Origin: Pyxidicoccus caerfyrddinensis
GTDB lineage: Bacteria > Myxococcota > Myxococcia > Myxococcales > Myxococcaceae
Direction of reading: 5' to 3'
Assembly: GCF_010894405.1 (NCBI RefSeq)
Contig: NZ_JAAIYA010000008.1
Coordinates: forward strand, 310,001 to 374,000
Length of the DNA: 64,000 nucleotides
Made by a program: the position numbers and the translations under genes. The notes beneath the pieces were generated by a model. The model saw only the letters and a list, made by a program, of their open reading frames with translations, was not told the origin of the DNA and searched no databases. Shown here piece by piece: positions 1 through 12,223 of this stretch (its first letter is position 1; each line of letters opens with the position of its first letter).

Positions 1-2177
<2,177 letters not shown>

Positions 2178-2293
2178 GTATCCGCCACCTGCTGGCCTGC
2201 CGGGGAGACAGGCCATTGAAGAGTTGCCCGCCTGCCCGCCTGGAGAGCGCGCACACGGGGTGAAGCACGTCTATAACACGGCGATTTCGGGCG

Positions 2294-2322
2294 CCGTTCC
2301 CCGCCTCAAGATTGGGGAACGG
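2294..2322. promoter_or_regulatory. 9-bp perfect inverted repeat upstream of lon
   Basis: CCGTTCCCC (2294-2302) pairs perfectly with GGGGAACGG (2314-2322) across an 11-base loop. It lies 117-145 bases upstream of the lon start and about 55 bases beyond the prolyl oligopeptidase stop. No T-run follows in the minus direction, so it may be a weak terminator of the upstream gene or an operator for lon. The sequence does not decide between them. The remainder of the 2178-2375 gap shows nothing else clear. Confidence 0.45.
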
Positions 2323-2375
2323 TGTCCTGCCATCAAGGGAACACCCGTAGCCTCCCCGGGCGTCCGCCCGGTATG

Positions 2376-4598
2376 TCAGCGGCCCTGCGCAGCCACCCCA
2401 CCCTGGCGCATCTGCACCTCCAGCACGTGGAAGAGGAAAGCGTAGAGATCCGCGCTGGACTCAATCTGCTTGGCCACCTGATCCGCGCCACCGTGGCCTG
2501 CATTCGCCTCGATTCGCAGCAGGGCAGCCGAGCGGTTGCCCGACGCGTTCTGCACCGCCGCCACGAACTTGCGGGCGTGCATGGGGTCCACCCGGTCGTC
2601 ATGGTCCGACGACATCATCAGCAGCGCGGGGTAGCGCACGTCCGGCCGCACGTGGTGGTAGGGCGAGTAGGCGAACAGCGTCTTGAACTCCTCGGCCTTC
2701 TCCGCCGAGCCGTACTCCGGAATCCACGTCCGGCCGCTCCCGAAGAGGTGGTAGCGCACCATGTCCAAGAGCGGCACCGCGCACACCACGGCACCGTAGA
2801 GCTCCGGGCGCTGCGTCATCGCCGCGCCCACCAGCAGGCCGCCGTTGCTGCCGCCGTAGATGGCCAGGCGCCGGGCTTGCGTGAACTTCTCGCGGGCGAG
2901 GTACTCGGCCGCCGCGTGCAGGTCGTCGAAGACGTTCTGCTTGTGCTCCAGGCGGCCGGCGTCGTGCCAGGACTTCCCGTACTCGCCGCCGCCGCGCAGG
3001 TTGGCCACCGCGTACACGCCGCCCGCGTCCAGCCAGGGCAGGATGCTCGCCCGGAAGGTGGGCTCCATATTCACATTGAAGCCGCCGTACCCGTAGAGGA
3101 GCGTGGGCGCGGTGCCGTCCTGCTTCAGGCCCTTGCGGTACACGAGGAACATCGGCACCCGGGTGCCGTCCTTCGACGGATAGAAGACCTGCTGCACCGT
3201 GTAGGCGTCCGGGTCCATGGGCAGCTCCACGCGGGCCCACTCCTCGGACTTCCCGGTGCTGACGGACGTCTTGTAGACGAGCCGCGGCGTCGTGAAGGAC
3301 GTGAAGATGAAGTACGCCTCGTCCAGGTCCTCCAGACCCACCAGGTTGGAAGCGGCTCCCACGCCCGGCAGCTGCACCGTGCGCACCGGCTTGCCCTCCA
3401 GGGTGGCCACGCGCACCTCGGTGGTGGCGTCCTTGAGGTACTCCATCGCCAGGTGCCCACCGACGACCTTGGCGCCCTGCAGGGAGGCCACCGGGTCCTC
3501 GGGGACGATTTCCTTCCACGCGGCGCGCTCGGGCTTCGCCGGGTCCACCGCGAAGACGCGCTGGCGCGGGGCGCCCTCGTCCGTGGTGACGTAGAAGCGG
3601 TCCTTCCACGCCTGCAGCTCGTACTTGGCGCCCTGCCCCTTCACGAGCAGGCGGAAGTCCTTCTCGCCCGGCCGCTTCCAGTAGATGTCGTTCTCGCTCC
3701 AGCCGCGGATGACGTAGACGAAGAGGTACTTGCCGTCCCGGCTCAAGTCGGACTGGAGGAAGGTGGTGGGGTCCCCCGTGCGCGGGTGCACCAGCGCGTC
3801 CTTCGTCGGGTCCGTGCCCAGCACGTGGTAGCGGATGGTGGTGTAGCCGGGCCGCGCGTCCACGGGGATGCTCGGGTCCGTGGGCAGCCACTCGTAATAG
3901 AAGCCCTTGTTGTCCGGCGTCCACTTGGGCGAGGCGTACTTGCCGCCCTCAATCACGTCGACCTTGGACCACTCGCCCGTGTCCACGTCCATGACATGGA
4001 GCACCGCCTCGTCCGCGGCGTTGGGCTTCTGGGAGAACACCACCTTCTTGCCGTCCCACGAGGGCGCCCACATGCCCATGGAGAGGGTGCCGTCCTTGCT
4101 CCAGGTGTTCGGATCCAACAGCACCTTCTCCGTGCCGTGCTCGCCGTCCCGCCAGTAGACGACGGACTTCTCCTTGTCCTTGTGGGTGCGGACGTAGAAG
4201 AAGCGGCCGTTGCGGCGCGACGGCGGGGAGATGGAGTCCGTGTAGAACAGCTCGCGGAAGCGGCTGGCGAGCGCGTCGCGGCCCGGCATCTTCGCGAGCT
4301 CTCCGCGCGCCAGCGCGTCCTGCGCCTTCATCCACGTCTGGACCTCGGGGGCCTTCTCGTCCTCCAGCCACCGGTAGGGGTCCGCCACCTGCGCGCCATG
4401 CAGCGCGTCCACCACGGGCTCGGCCCGGGTCGCCGGGTAGTTCATTCGCGAGGACTCCTGGGCCGACGCCTGGATGGCCGGCCGTGTCAGTTCGCTCGGC
4501 GCCGCGGACGCGGACGCCGGAAGCTCCTCACGCGCCGCTTCCTTCTGGCTGGCGCACGCGACGAGGGACAGCAACGCAGGGACGAGCAGCTTTCTCAT
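2376..4598 (-). CDS. Prolyl oligopeptidase (S9A) with lipoprotein signal
   Basis: This serine peptidase cleaves after proline in short peptides. The 740 residues hold an N-terminal lipoprotein signal with lipobox LVAC (Cys15), an Ala/Ser/Glu-rich linker, a seven-bladed beta-propeller (about 120-470) and an alpha/beta-hydrolase domain. The catalytic Ser584 lies in GGSNGG, the Asp in DHDDRVD and the His in AGHGG. From Met52 (MNYPATRAE) onward it aligns, as recalled, with the crystallised Myxococcus xanthus prolyl endopeptidase with high but incomplete identity. The known enzyme has been handled as starting at the equivalent of Met52. Start ATG 4598 gives the lipoprotein form; translation from Met52 (about 4445) would give a cytoplasmic form. 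It lies between clpX and lon, all on the minus strand, which suggests a role in finishing peptides released by those proteases (inference). Confidence 0.95.
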   Translation of the reverse strand: MRKLLVPALLSLVACASQKEAAREELPASASAAPSELTRPAIQASAQESSRMNYPATRAEPVVDALHGAQVADPYRWLEDEKAPEVQTWMKAQDALARGELAKMPGRDALASRFRELFYTDSISPPSRRNGRFFYVRTHKDKEKSVVYWRDGEHGTEKVLLDPNTWSKDGTLSMGMWAPSWDGKKVVFSQKPNAADEAVLHVMDVDTGEWSKVDVIEGGKYASPKWTPDNKGFYYEWLPTDPSIPVDARPGYTTIRYHVLGTDPTKDALVHPRTGDPTTFLQSDLSRDGKYLFVYVIRGWSENDIYWKRPGEKDFRLLVKGQGAKYELQAWKDRFYVTTDEGAPRQRVFAVDPAKPERAAWKEIVPEDPVASLQGAKVVGGHLAMEYLKDATTEVRVATLEGKPVRTVQLPGVGAASNLVGLEDLDEAYFIFTSFTTPRLVYKTSVSTGKSEEWARVELPMDPDAYTVQQVFYPSKDGTRVPMFLVYRKGLKQDGTAPTLLYGYGGFNVNMEPTFRASILPWLDAGGVYAVANLRGGGEYGKSWHDAGRLEHKQNVFDDLHAAAEYLAREKFTQARRLAIYGGSNGGLLVGAAMTQRPELYGAVVCAVPLLDMVRYHLFGSGRTWIPEYGSAEKAEEFKTLFAYSPYHHVRPDVRYPALLMMSSDHDDRVDPMHARKFVAAVQNASGNRSAALLRIEANAGHGGADQVAKQIESSADLYAFLFHVLEVQMRQGGVAAQGR

Positions 4599-4685
4599 GG
4601 GGCCCCAGCACATACAGAAAGGCCCCGGGTCGTCCCACAAAAAGTGTGGTGGGGCAGGAAACGCCCGGCCCCTCTGCTAACGCGC

Positions 4686-4727
4686 GGGGCGCGCCGGAGC
4701 CGCCTCATTGGCTCCGTGACGCGCCCC
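4686..4727 (-). terminator. Strong hairpin downstream of clpX
   Basis: An outer 8-bp stem (GGGGCGCG with CGCGCCCC) encloses an inner 7-bp stem (CGGAGCC with GGCTCCG) around an 8-base loop, with a small internal asymmetry. It lies about 50 bases past the clpX stop and before the oligopeptidase gene. There is no T-run, so it is a likely but non-canonical terminator or 3' stabiliser. Confidence 0.5.
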
Positions 4728-4775
4728 GTCAAGCTTCATCAGCCCGCGATTCACGCGGGCCACAAGGTCCGCGCT

Positions 4776-6056
<1,281 letters not shown>

Positions 6057-6203
6057 GTCATCCCTCGCTGCGCCTGTAAGGCCCCACGCCTGAAGACCGC
6101 CCCAACCCCTGCCTCCAGCCCAATCTAGTCAGCCCCTGTCCGGAACGTCCACGCACCTTCCAGGTACTTAACAGGGCGGTGCCACCGACGCAGAAACGAG
6201 AAA

Positions 6204-6240
6204 GCCGGAGTCGCGGGGACGCATTCCCGCGAGCTCCGGC
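6204..6240 (-). terminator. Intrinsic terminator of clpP
   Basis: GCCGGAG and CGCGGG pair with CCCGCG and CTCCGGC, with one-base bulges. Read on the minus strand, the hairpin is followed by TTTCTCGTTTCT, a T-rich tail. It lies about 35 bases past the clpP stop and separates clpP from clpX. Confidence 0.8.
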
Positions 6241-6273
6241 CGCCCTCCGAGACCCGGGGCCTCGGACATCCGC

Positions 6274-6894
6274 CTACTTCTTCTCTTCCTTGCCCAGCCC
6301 GACGACCTTCCGGGGGCTCTGGATTTCATCGATGATGCCGTAGGCCTTCGCCTCGGTCGCGCCCATGAAATAGTCGCGGTCCGTGTCCTTTTCCACCCGC
6401 TCGATGGTCTGGCCGGTGTGCTTGACGATGAGTTCGTTGAGCTTGGCCTTCATGCGGAGGATTTCCCGGGCCTGGATTTCGATGTCCGTGGCCTGGCCGC
6501 GCACGCCACCGAGCGGCTGGTGGATCATGATGCGGCTGGAGGGCAGCGAGTAGCGCTTGCCCTTGGCACCGGCGAGCAGGAGGACGGCCCCCATGGAGGC
6601 CGCCTGCCCGACGCAGATGGTCGACACCGGACACTTCAGGTACTGCATGGTGTCGTAGATGGCGAGGCCGGCCGTCACCGAGCCACCAGGCGAGTTCACG
6701 TAGAGGTTGATGTCCTTGTCCGGGTCCTCGGACTCGAGGAACAGCAGCTGGGCGACGATGACGTTGGCCACGTCGTCATCGATTTCGGTGCCCAGCATGA
6801 CGATGCGGTCCTTCAGGAGCCGGCTGTAGATGTCGTACGAGCGCTCACCTCGGTGGGTCTGCTCGATGACGTAGGGAACGGGCATGAAGGGCAT
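6274..6894 (-). CDS. clpP: ATP-dependent Clp protease proteolytic subunit ClpP
   Basis: ClpP is the barrel-forming serine peptidase of the ClpXP and ClpAP machines. Its 206 residues contain the catalytic triad Ser100 (GQAASMG), His125 (RIMIHQP) and Asp174 (TDRDYFM), at the family spacing of 25 and 49 residues. The glycine-rich [10 protein letters not shown] loop forms the oxyanion region. Start ATG 6894 has GAGG five bases upstream. It follows tig by 39 bases on the same strand, the usual tig-clpP arrangement, and is closed by the hairpin at 6204-6240. Confidence 0.98.
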   Translation of the reverse strand: MPFMPVPYVIEQTHRGERSYDIYSRLLKDRIVMLGTEIDDDVANVIVAQLLFLESEDPDKDINLYVNSPGGSVTAGLAIYDTMQYLKCPVSTICVGQAASMGAVLLLAGAKGKRYSLPSSRIMIHQPLGGVRGQATDIEIQAREILRMKAKLNELIVKHTGQTIERVEKDTDRDYFMGATEAKAYGIIDEIQSPRKVVGLGKEEKK

Positions 6895-6933
6895 GTCGAC
6901 CTCAAGAGGACTTACGAACTCAGATGAAGAACC

Positions 6934-8211
6934 TCACGAATACTTCGCCCGACCCCTCAGGAATTCAATCGTCTTTTCCTCCCTCAGTCGGAGAGACAAC
7001 CCGAGCCGCTCGTCCGGGCCCTTGAAGTACTTCTTCACGGCGGCGACGGGCTGACCGGCCTCGGCGGCGAGCTGCTCGATGCGGGCGTCCACGTCCGCGT
7101 CGTTGGCCTGGATGCCCTCCTTCTGGGCGATGGCCTCGAACAGCAGCGTGCCCTTCACCTCCTGGACGGCCTTCTCGCGCATCTCCTCGCGCAGGCGGGA
7201 GAAGTCCAGGTTCAGACGGCTGGGGTCCACGCCCGAGCGCTGCAGCTGCTGCAGGGCGCCGCGCAGCATGGAGTCCATGGCGCGCTCCACCATGGCGCGG
7301 GGGACCTCGAAGGCGTTGCGCTCGATGAGGGCCTTCATGAGCGCCTCGCGCTCCTCGCCCTCCACCTGCTGCTTGCGCGCCTTCTGCATGTCCTCGCGCA
7401 TCTTGGTGCGCAGCTCGTCGAGCGACTGGGCGATGCCGGTGTTCTTGGCGAAGTCGTCGTTGAGCTCGGGGGTGATTTCCTTCTGGAGGGACTTCGCGGT
7501 GATGTGGAAGCGCGCCGTCTTCCCGCGCACCTCCTCCACCCGGTAGTCCGCCGGGAAGGCGTAGTCGATGTCCTTGGACTCGCCCACCTTCACGCCCTCC
7601 AGGGCGGCAATCTTCGACTCCACCAGCTCGCCCGGCTGCACCTGGACGGTGATGCCGTCGGCCTTGCTGCCGGGGAAGGGCTGGCCGTCGACGGTGGCCT
7701 CGAAGTCGATGGTGACGTGGTCATTGGCGGCCGCGGTGTCGCGGTCCGTGACGGGCTCCATGCGGCCCATGGACGAGCGCATGCGCTGAAGCTGCTCGTC
7801 CAGCTGCGCGTCGGTGACGTCGGTGTCGGCCTTGGCCAGGGGCAGCTCGACGTAGTCCTTCGCCTCCACCTTGGGCTTCACCTCGACCCGCGCCTCGAAG
7901 GTGAAGGGTGCGTCCGGCTTGATACCGGAGTTGGTGACCTGAGGGTTGGCGACGACTTCCACGTTGTGCTCGCGGATGGCCTCCACGTACGCCGCCTGGA
8001 CGACGCGCTGGATGACCTCGTCCTCGACCTGATCGCGGAAGCGCTGCTCAAGGATGCGGCGGGGCACCTTGCCCTGCCGGAAGCCAGGCAGCCGCACCTG
8101 CTGGCCGAGCTTGGTGTACGCGCGGTTGAGTTCCTCCGCCACGCGGGCGTTCTCGACCTCGATGGAGAGCTTCTTCTCGATGGGAGAGAGCTCCTCGACC
8201 TGGACCTTCAT
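6934..8211 (-). CDS. tig: Trigger factor, ribosome-bound chaperone
   Basis: Trigger factor binds ribosomal protein L23 at the exit tunnel and shelters nascent chains. The 425 residues show the N-terminal ribosome-binding domain with the signature-like [12 protein letters not shown] (the GFRxGKxP motif), a central FKBP-type peptidyl-prolyl isomerase domain (about 155-245) and the helical C-terminal chaperone domain. I chose ATG 8211 because the protein then begins [10 protein letters not shown], like family members, and GAGG stands five bases upstream. An in-frame ATG at 8241 would add ten residues. It is the first gene of the tig-clpP pair. Confidence 0.96.
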   Translation of the reverse strand: MKVQVEELSPIEKKLSIEVENARVAEELNRAYTKLGQQVRLPGFRQGKVPRRILEQRFRDQVEDEVIQRVVQAAYVEAIREHNVEVVANPQVTNSGIKPDAPFTFEARVEVKPKVEAKDYVELPLAKADTDVTDAQLDEQLQRMRSSMGRMEPVTDRDTAAANDHVTIDFEATVDGQPFPGSKADGITVQVQPGELVESKIAALEGVKVGESKDIDYAFPADYRVEEVRGKTARFHITAKSLQKEITPELNDDFAKNTGIAQSLDELRTKMREDMQKARKQQVEGEEREALMKALIERNAFEVPRAMVERAMDSMLRGALQQLQRSGVDPSRLNLDFSRLREEMREKAVQEVKGTLLFEAIAQKEGIQANDADVDARIEQLAAEAGQPVAAVKKYFKGPDERLGLSLRLREEKTIEFLRGRAKYS

Positions 8212-8312
8212 GCGGGCCTCGCTCGTCGCCGCGGCGGACATCCGTCCCGGGCGGCGCCGGAAAAGTGGGACGTGCGCCTTTAGGGGATAGGCACGAACGG
8301 GTCAACGCGAAA

Positions 8313-8394
8313 TGGGCGAGGAGGGACTCGAACCCTCACACCTTGCGGTACCAGATCCTAAGTCTGGCGCGTCTACCAGTTCCGCCACCCGCCC
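8313..8394 (-). tRNA. tRNA-Leu (anticodon TAG)
   Basis: The minus strand folds into a full cloverleaf: acceptor GGGCGGG pairs with CTCGCCC (one G-U), the anticodon loop is ACTTAGGAT-like with TAG, there is a long class-II variable arm and a GGTTCGAGTCC T-arm. Discriminator A is at 8313. CCA is not encoded. It reads CTA codons. Confidence 0.93.
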
Positions 8395-8464
8395 GGGTGC
8401 GTCGCGCGCCCTGCCGTCTTACCGCGAAACGTCGGGTGGACGGCAGTGGCCGGAAAACGAAAAC

Positions 8465-8492
8465 GGGGCCCCTTCATTTCTGAAGGGGCCCC
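8465..8492 (-). terminator. Intrinsic terminator after tRNA-Lys
   Basis: A perfect 12-bp stem (GGGGCCCCTTCA with its complement) closes a TTTC loop. On the minus strand it is followed by GTTTTCGTTTTC. It lies just past the tRNA-Lys 3' end and before tRNA-Leu, so the two tRNAs are probably separate transcripts or tRNA-Leu relies on readthrough. Confidence 0.85.
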
Positions 8493-8496
8493 GGAG

Positions 8497-8569
8497 TGAG
8501 AGCGGAGGGAATCGAACCCACAACCTATGGATTAAGAGTCCATTGCTCTGCCAATTGAGCTACGCTCCC
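8497..8569 (-). tRNA. tRNA-Lys (anticodon CTT)
   Basis: A cloverleaf is formed with acceptor GGGAGCG and CGCTCTC, D-arm GCTCAATTGGCAGAGC, anticodon stem ATGGA/TCCAT with loop CTCTTAA (anticodon CTT), and a GGTTCGATTCC T-arm. CCA is not encoded. It reads AAG, by far the preferred Lys codon in this GC-rich DNA. Confidence 0.95.
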
Positions 8570-8962
8570 GGCACTGCCCCGGTCCGTCGCCTGCGCGGCG
8601 TCCAGGTGGCGGCGGTAACTACAGAAGCCCGACCGTGCTGTCAAAAAGTATTTTCGGGCACCCTTCATTCCCCCGCTGCTGAGGATCTGACGGCCGGTGC
8701 AGCCAGCGCCTGACGCCGGTCCGCCCGCCCGACGGCCAGCCCCCGGAACGGCTCCGGACGAGGATGAAGCAAGCGCCCCCCGCCGCTGTTCAACATGGCC
8801 GTAGCACGCCTTTCGTCCCGGCCGCACGACGCGTCGTGCGCGAGCCGCACTCCGGGACACGAGGCGCACGAGAGTTTCGTGGGCACTCATGCAGCACGAG
8901 GGTCGCCGCCGCGGCAACCAGGCGGGCGGACGGTGGTCGTCCGCCCTTTTCGCGAAGAGCGT
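8570..8962. other. Intergenic region between tRNA-Lys and recT-like gene
   Basis: This 393-base divergent interval contains the tRNA-Lys promoter at its left end. An open frame runs in from 8795 to the recT-like gene, but it has unusual composition and no ribosome-binding site. I treat it as untranslated leader. I saw no copy of a tRNA 3' end here that would mark an attachment site. Confidence 0.5.
8616..8644 (-). promoter_or_regulatory. Sigma-70-type promoter for tRNA-Lys
   Basis: On the minus strand, a perfect -35 TTGACA (8644-8639), a 17-base spacer and a TAGTTA -10 (8621-8616) lie about 45 bases upstream of the tRNA 5' end. The -10 is a poor match, but the perfect -35 and ideal spacing support it. 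Confidence 0.65.
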
Positions 8963-10189
8963 ATGCAGGAGACGACAGTGACGGAAGCCAACATCCACCA
9001 CAAGGCGGACGGCGCGACGGGACAGGGCTCGCAGCAGGGGCAGTGGAGCCGGGAGCGCGCGGAGCTCGTGCGGCGCACCATCTGCCCCAAGGGCATCAGC
9101 GAGGACGAGTTCGCCCTCTTCATCGAGCAGTGCAAGCGCAGCGGCCTGGACCCGCTGCTCAAGGAAGCCTTCTGCGTGGCGCGCCGGCAGAACGTGGGCA
9201 ACCGCGAGCGGCCCAACTGGGTGACGAAGTACGAGTTCCAGCCGTCCGAGGCCGGCATGCTCGCCCGCGCGGAGCGCTTCCCGGACTTCAGGGGCATCCA
9301 GGCGTCCGCCGTGTTCGCCGAGGACGAAATCATCGTGGACCAGGGCAAGGGCGAGGTGGTGCACCGCTTCAACCCGGCCAAGCGCAAGGGCGCGCTGGTG
9401 GGCGCCTGGTCCCGCGTGGTGCGCGACGGGAAGCTGCCCGTCGTCGTGTGGCTGGACTTCAGCGGCTACGTCCAGCAGACGCCGCTGTGGGCCAAGATTC
9501 CCACGACGATGATCGAGAAGTGCGCGCGCGTGGCGGCCCTGCGCAAGGCGTACCCGGAGGCCTTCGGCGGCCTGTACGTGCGCGAGGAGATGCCGGCCGA
9601 GGACTACGAGCCGACGCACGCGCACGAGGAGCCCGGCCACGCCAGCGGCCCATACGAGGTGCTGGGCGCGAAGCCCGGCCCCGTGAAGGCGTCCTTCCCC
9701 ACCCTGGCCCCCGCGCCGGTGAAGGAGGAGAAGGCACAGGCGGTGCCCGCGGCGCTGGAGGTGGACGTGCCGGTACCGCCCGCGCCCGCCCGGCAGGCCG
9801 CGGTGGAGACCGAGCCCGTCGCTGAGCCCGTCGAGCCTGTCGCGCCTGTCACCCCGAAGAAGCACGGCAAGGCGGCGCACGCCCCCGCGGCGACGCCCGT
9901 GGAGGAGCCGCTCGCGAAGGAAGTGGTGGTGGAGGCGGCCCCCCGCCCCAAGCAGAGCGCCGTGGTGGTGGCGTTCGGCCCGTACAAGGGGAAGACGGCC
10001 TCCGAGCTCTCCGACGAGGAGCTGAGTGAGACCATCGACATGGCCAACGAGAAGCTGATGGAGCAGCCGAAGGCGCGCTGGGCCAAGGCGATGCGGGAGA
10101 ACCTGGCCGCGCTGGAGGCTGAGACGGAGCTGCGCTGCCGCGTCCCCGCTTCTTCGAAGAACGGCAGCGGCGCGGCCCACGAGGCCTGA
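8963..10189 (+). CDS. RecT/Redbeta-family single-strand annealing protein
   Basis: Proteins of this family, typically phage-encoded, bind single-stranded DNA and anneal complementary strands. Of 408 residues, the annealing domain spans about 25-210. It includes the GLDPLLKEAF stretch, the TKYEFQPSEAGMLARAER region and the strongly family-typical TTMIEKCARVAALRKAYP followed by FGGLYV. A Pro/Ala/Glu/Val-rich linker follows (about 215-330). A C-terminal module (about 335-395) begins AFGPYKGKTASELSDEEL, resembling the small ExoX-C-like domain found at the ends of some nucleases and recombinases. Start ATG 8963 has GAAGAG upstream. No exonuclease, Gam-like or other phage gene is adjacent. It sits alone between tRNA genes, which suggests a domesticated prophage remnant (inference). 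Confidence 0.85.
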   Translation: MQETTVTEANIHHKADGATGQGSQQGQWSRERAELVRRTICPKGISEDEFALFIEQCKRSGLDPLLKEAFCVARRQNVGNRERPNWVTKYEFQPSEAGMLARAERFPDFRGIQASAVFAEDEIIVDQGKGEVVHRFNPAKRKGALVGAWSRVVRDGKLPVVVWLDFSGYVQQTPLWAKIPTTMIEKCARVAALRKAYPEAFGGLYVREEMPAEDYEPTHAHEEPGHASGPYEVLGAKPGPVKASFPTLAPAPVKEEKAQAVPAALEVDVPVPPAPARQAAVETEPVAEPVEPVAPVTPKKHGKAAHAPAATPVEEPLAKEVVVEAAPRPKQSAVVVAFGPYKGKTASELSDEELSETIDMANEKLMEQPKARWAKAMRENLAALEAETELRCRVPASSKNGSGAAHEA

Positions 10190-10222
10190 AGCCCGTCCGC
10201 ACCGCTCGAGGCGTGAAATGAG

Positions 10223-10258
10223 AAACGCCCCCGTCGCGAGTGAGCGGCGGGGGCGTTT
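10223..10258 (+). terminator. Bidirectional intrinsic terminator
   Basis: A perfect 11-bp stem, AAACGCCCCCG (10223-10233) with CGGGGGCGTTT (10248-10258), has a 14-base loop. On the plus strand it runs into TTTT and ends the recT-like gene. On the minus strand it runs into TTTCTCATTT and ends the four-tRNA operon. Confidence 0.88.
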
Positions 10259-10311
10259 TCGCGTCTTGCGTCGTCTCCCGGCGGCGGTGGCTCGACTCGG
10301 GAGAGGAGGAG

Positions 10312-10385
10312 CGCGCTCGGAGGGACTTGAACCCCCAACCCCCGGGTTCGAAGCCCGGTGCTCTATCCAGTTGAGCTACGAGCGC
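10312..10385 (-). tRNA. tRNA-Arg (anticodon TCG)
   Basis: Acceptor GCGCTCG pairs with CGAGCGC; anticodon stem CCGGG/CCCGG holds loop CTTCGAA (anticodon TCG, reading CGA). The T-arm is GGGGGTTCAAGTCCC. It is the last gene of a four-tRNA operon. CCA is not encoded. Confidence 0.94.
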
Positions 10386-10411
10386 AGCACGAAATGGGGC
10401 GGGTGAAGGAG

Positions 10412-10486
10412 GGCGGCCAACCGGGATCGAACCGGTAACCTCAGGAGTCACAGTCCTGCGCTCTAACCAGTTGAGCTATGGCCGCC
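10412..10486 (-). tRNA. tRNA-His (anticodon GTG)
   Basis: Acceptor GCGGCCA pairs with TGGCCGC. An extra 5' G (position -1) faces discriminator C, the identity element of tRNA-His. The anticodon stem CAGGA/TCCTG holds loop CTGTGAC (anticodon GTG). CCA is not encoded. Confidence 0.95.
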
Positions 10487-10570
10487 GTGACAGCGCTACG
10501 GCGTTTGAAGCGCGGCTTCCCTATCGTGGAAACCGTGGCCATTCAAGGCCAAATGTGACGGCAGGCAGGT

Positions 10571-10647
10571 TGGCGCCCCAGGCAGGACTCGAACCTGCGA
10601 CCCCCGGCTTAGAAGGCCGGTGCTCTATCCAGCTGAGCTACTGGAGC
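10571..10647 (-). tRNA. tRNA-Arg (anticodon TCT), CCA encoded
   Basis: Acceptor GCTCCAG pairs with CTGGGGC; anticodon stem CCGGC/GCCGG holds loop CTTCTAA (anticodon TCT, reading AGA). Discriminator G at 10574 is followed by a genomically encoded CCA (10573-10571), unlike the other five tRNAs in this window. Confidence 0.94.
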
Positions 10648-10683
10648 TGGCCGGGCCGCCTGCTTCCAACTGCTTTACTTCAA

Positions 10684-10758
<75 letters not shown>

Positions 10759-10774
10759 AGAAGTAGAGTCCGGC

Positions 10775-10804
10775 ATTGTTGAACCATCGCGAACGGACGT
10801 GCAA
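10775..10804 (-). promoter_or_regulatory. Sigma-70-type promoter of the tRNA operon
   Basis: On the minus strand, -35 TTGCAC (10804-10799), an 18-base spacer and -10 AACAAT (10780-10775) lie just upstream of tRNA-Pro. Four of six bases match the consensus in the -10. Placement directly before the first tRNA of the cluster supports it. Confidence 0.6.
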
Positions 10805-10839
10805 GGCCGACGTGCCTGACACCGCTCCATTCAGCCCGG

Positions 10840-11430
10840 CTACAGGCCGAGCAGGTGGGTCTTCATCATCCGGAAGGCCGCACCCCGGTGGGACACCGCG
10901 GCCTTCTCCTCCGCCGCCAGCTCCGCCATCGTCCGGCCTTTGTCCGAAACGATGAACACCGGGTCGTAGCCGAAGCCGTGCGTTCCGCTCGGCGCATGGC
11001 CGATGCGGCCCTCGCACCGGCCCACCTCCACCTTCGACTCGCCGCCCGGCTTCACCAGCGCCAGCGCGCACCGGAAGGACGCGGTGCGCTTCTCGTCGGG
11101 CACGCCGGACAGCTCGGTGAGGAGCTTCTCGTAGCGGGCGCGGTCGTCCCCCGGCGCATAACGCGCCGAGTGCACTCCGGGCCGGCCTCCCAGTGCGTCC
11201 ACGAACAGGCCCGAGTCATCCGCCAGCGCGGGCAGCCCGGTGGCCTGCGCGTACTCGCGGGCCTTCTTCAGCGCGTTGCCCTCGAGGGTGCCCTCGTCCT
11301 CCACGACGTCCGGCAGGGGCGGCAGGTCCGCCAGGGACACCACCTCCACCGCGTCCCCCACCAGCCCACGCAGCTCGCGCAGCTTGCCCGCGTTGGTGGT
11401 GGCGAAGAGCAGCCGGGGCTTCTTCGTCAT
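10840..11430 (-). CDS. rdgB: dITP/XTP pyrophosphatase (Ham1/RdgB family)
   Basis: This enzyme hydrolyses non-canonical purine nucleoside triphosphates (dITP, XTP) to monophosphates and so keeps them out of DNA. The 196 residues start with [15 protein letters not shown], the family's substrate-binding N-terminus. They carry the [14 protein letters not shown] segment and the [13 protein letters not shown] motif, followed by [11 protein letters not shown] and [12 protein letters not shown]. Its ATG overlaps the rph stop by four bases (ATGA), so the two are translationally coupled. It is the last gene of the run beginning at recX. Confidence 0.96.
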   Translation of the reverse strand: MTKKPRLLFATTNAGKLRELRGLVGDAVEVVSLADLPPLPDVVEDEGTLEGNALKKAREYAQATGLPALADDSGLFVDALGGRPGVHSARYAPGDDRARYEKLLTELSGVPDEKRTASFRCALALVKPGGESKVEVGRCEGRIGHAPSGTHGFGYDPVFIVSDKGRTMAELAAEEKAAVSHRGAAFRMMKTHLLGL

Positions 11431-12140
11431 CCCAGCACCTTCGCCTGCGCGGCGACGAGCTGCTGAATCGCGGCGAGCCCGCCGTCCACCATCGCGTCCA
11501 GCGTCTTGCGGTCGAAGAGCTGGTGCTCGGCGGTGCCCTGCAGCTCCACCATGCGGCCGTCCGCGGTGGCCACGAGGTTCAGGTCCACGTCCGCGGTGGA
11601 GTCCTCGTCGTAGTCCAGGTCCACCCGAACCTCGCCCTTCACCACGCCCACGGACACGGCGGCCAGCGGCGTGAGCTTGGGCGTCTTGGTGAGGGTGCCC
11701 GACTTCTGGAGCGAGCGCATCGCGAGCACCAGCGCCACGTAGGCCCCGGTGATGGAGGCGGTGCGCGTGCCGCCGTCCGCCTGGAGCACGTCGCAGTCCA
11801 GGGTGAAGGTGCGGGGGCCAATGGACGCCAGGTCCACCGCCGCGCGCAGGGAGCGGCCGATGAGGCGCTGGATTTCCATGGTGCGGCCGGTCTGCTTGCC
11901 CTTGGCGGACTCGCGCTGGTTCCGCGAGTGCGTGGCGCGGGGGAGCATGCCGTACTCGGCCGTCACCCAGCCGGTGCCCTTGCCCATCAGGTGCGGCGGC
12001 ACGCGCTCCTCGGTGGAGCAGGTGACGAGCACCTTGGTGTGGCCGAACTCCACCTGGACGGAGCCCTCCGCGTAGCGGGAGACACCGGGGGTCAGGATGA
12101 CGGGGCGAAGGTCCAGCGCACCACGTTGGAAGGAACGCAC
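11427..12140 (-). CDS. rph: Ribonuclease PH
   Basis: RNase PH is a phosphorolytic 3'-exoribonuclease that trims tRNA and other RNA 3' ends. The 237 residues show the RNase PH fold with [17 protein letters not shown] near the N-terminus, [21 protein letters not shown] (positively charged, RNA and phosphate binding) and [18 protein letters not shown] in the core. I chose GTG 12140 because AGGAG stands six bases upstream and the product then begins near RGALDLRPV as in other family members. An in-frame ATG at 12170 lacks such a site. rdgB overlaps its stop codon. Confidence 0.96.
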   Translation of the reverse strand: MRSFQRGALDLRPVILTPGVSRYAEGSVQVEFGHTKVLVTCSTEERVPPHLMGKGTGWVTAEYGMLPRATHSRNQRESAKGKQTGRTMEIQRLIGRSLRAAVDLASIGPRTFTLDCDVLQADGGTRTASITGAYVALVLAMRSLQKSGTLTKTPKLTPLAAVSVGVVKGEVRVDLDYDEDSTADVDLNLVATADGRMVELQGTAEHQLFDRKTLDAMVDGGLAAIQQLVAAQAKVLG

Positions 12141-12223
12141 GGCAGGCTCCTGGGAAATGGAGTGGGCCACCCCTCTCTAGCAGAGCCGCGCCGCGTGGGT
12201 GGAATCTCCGCGCCCGCCTGCCC

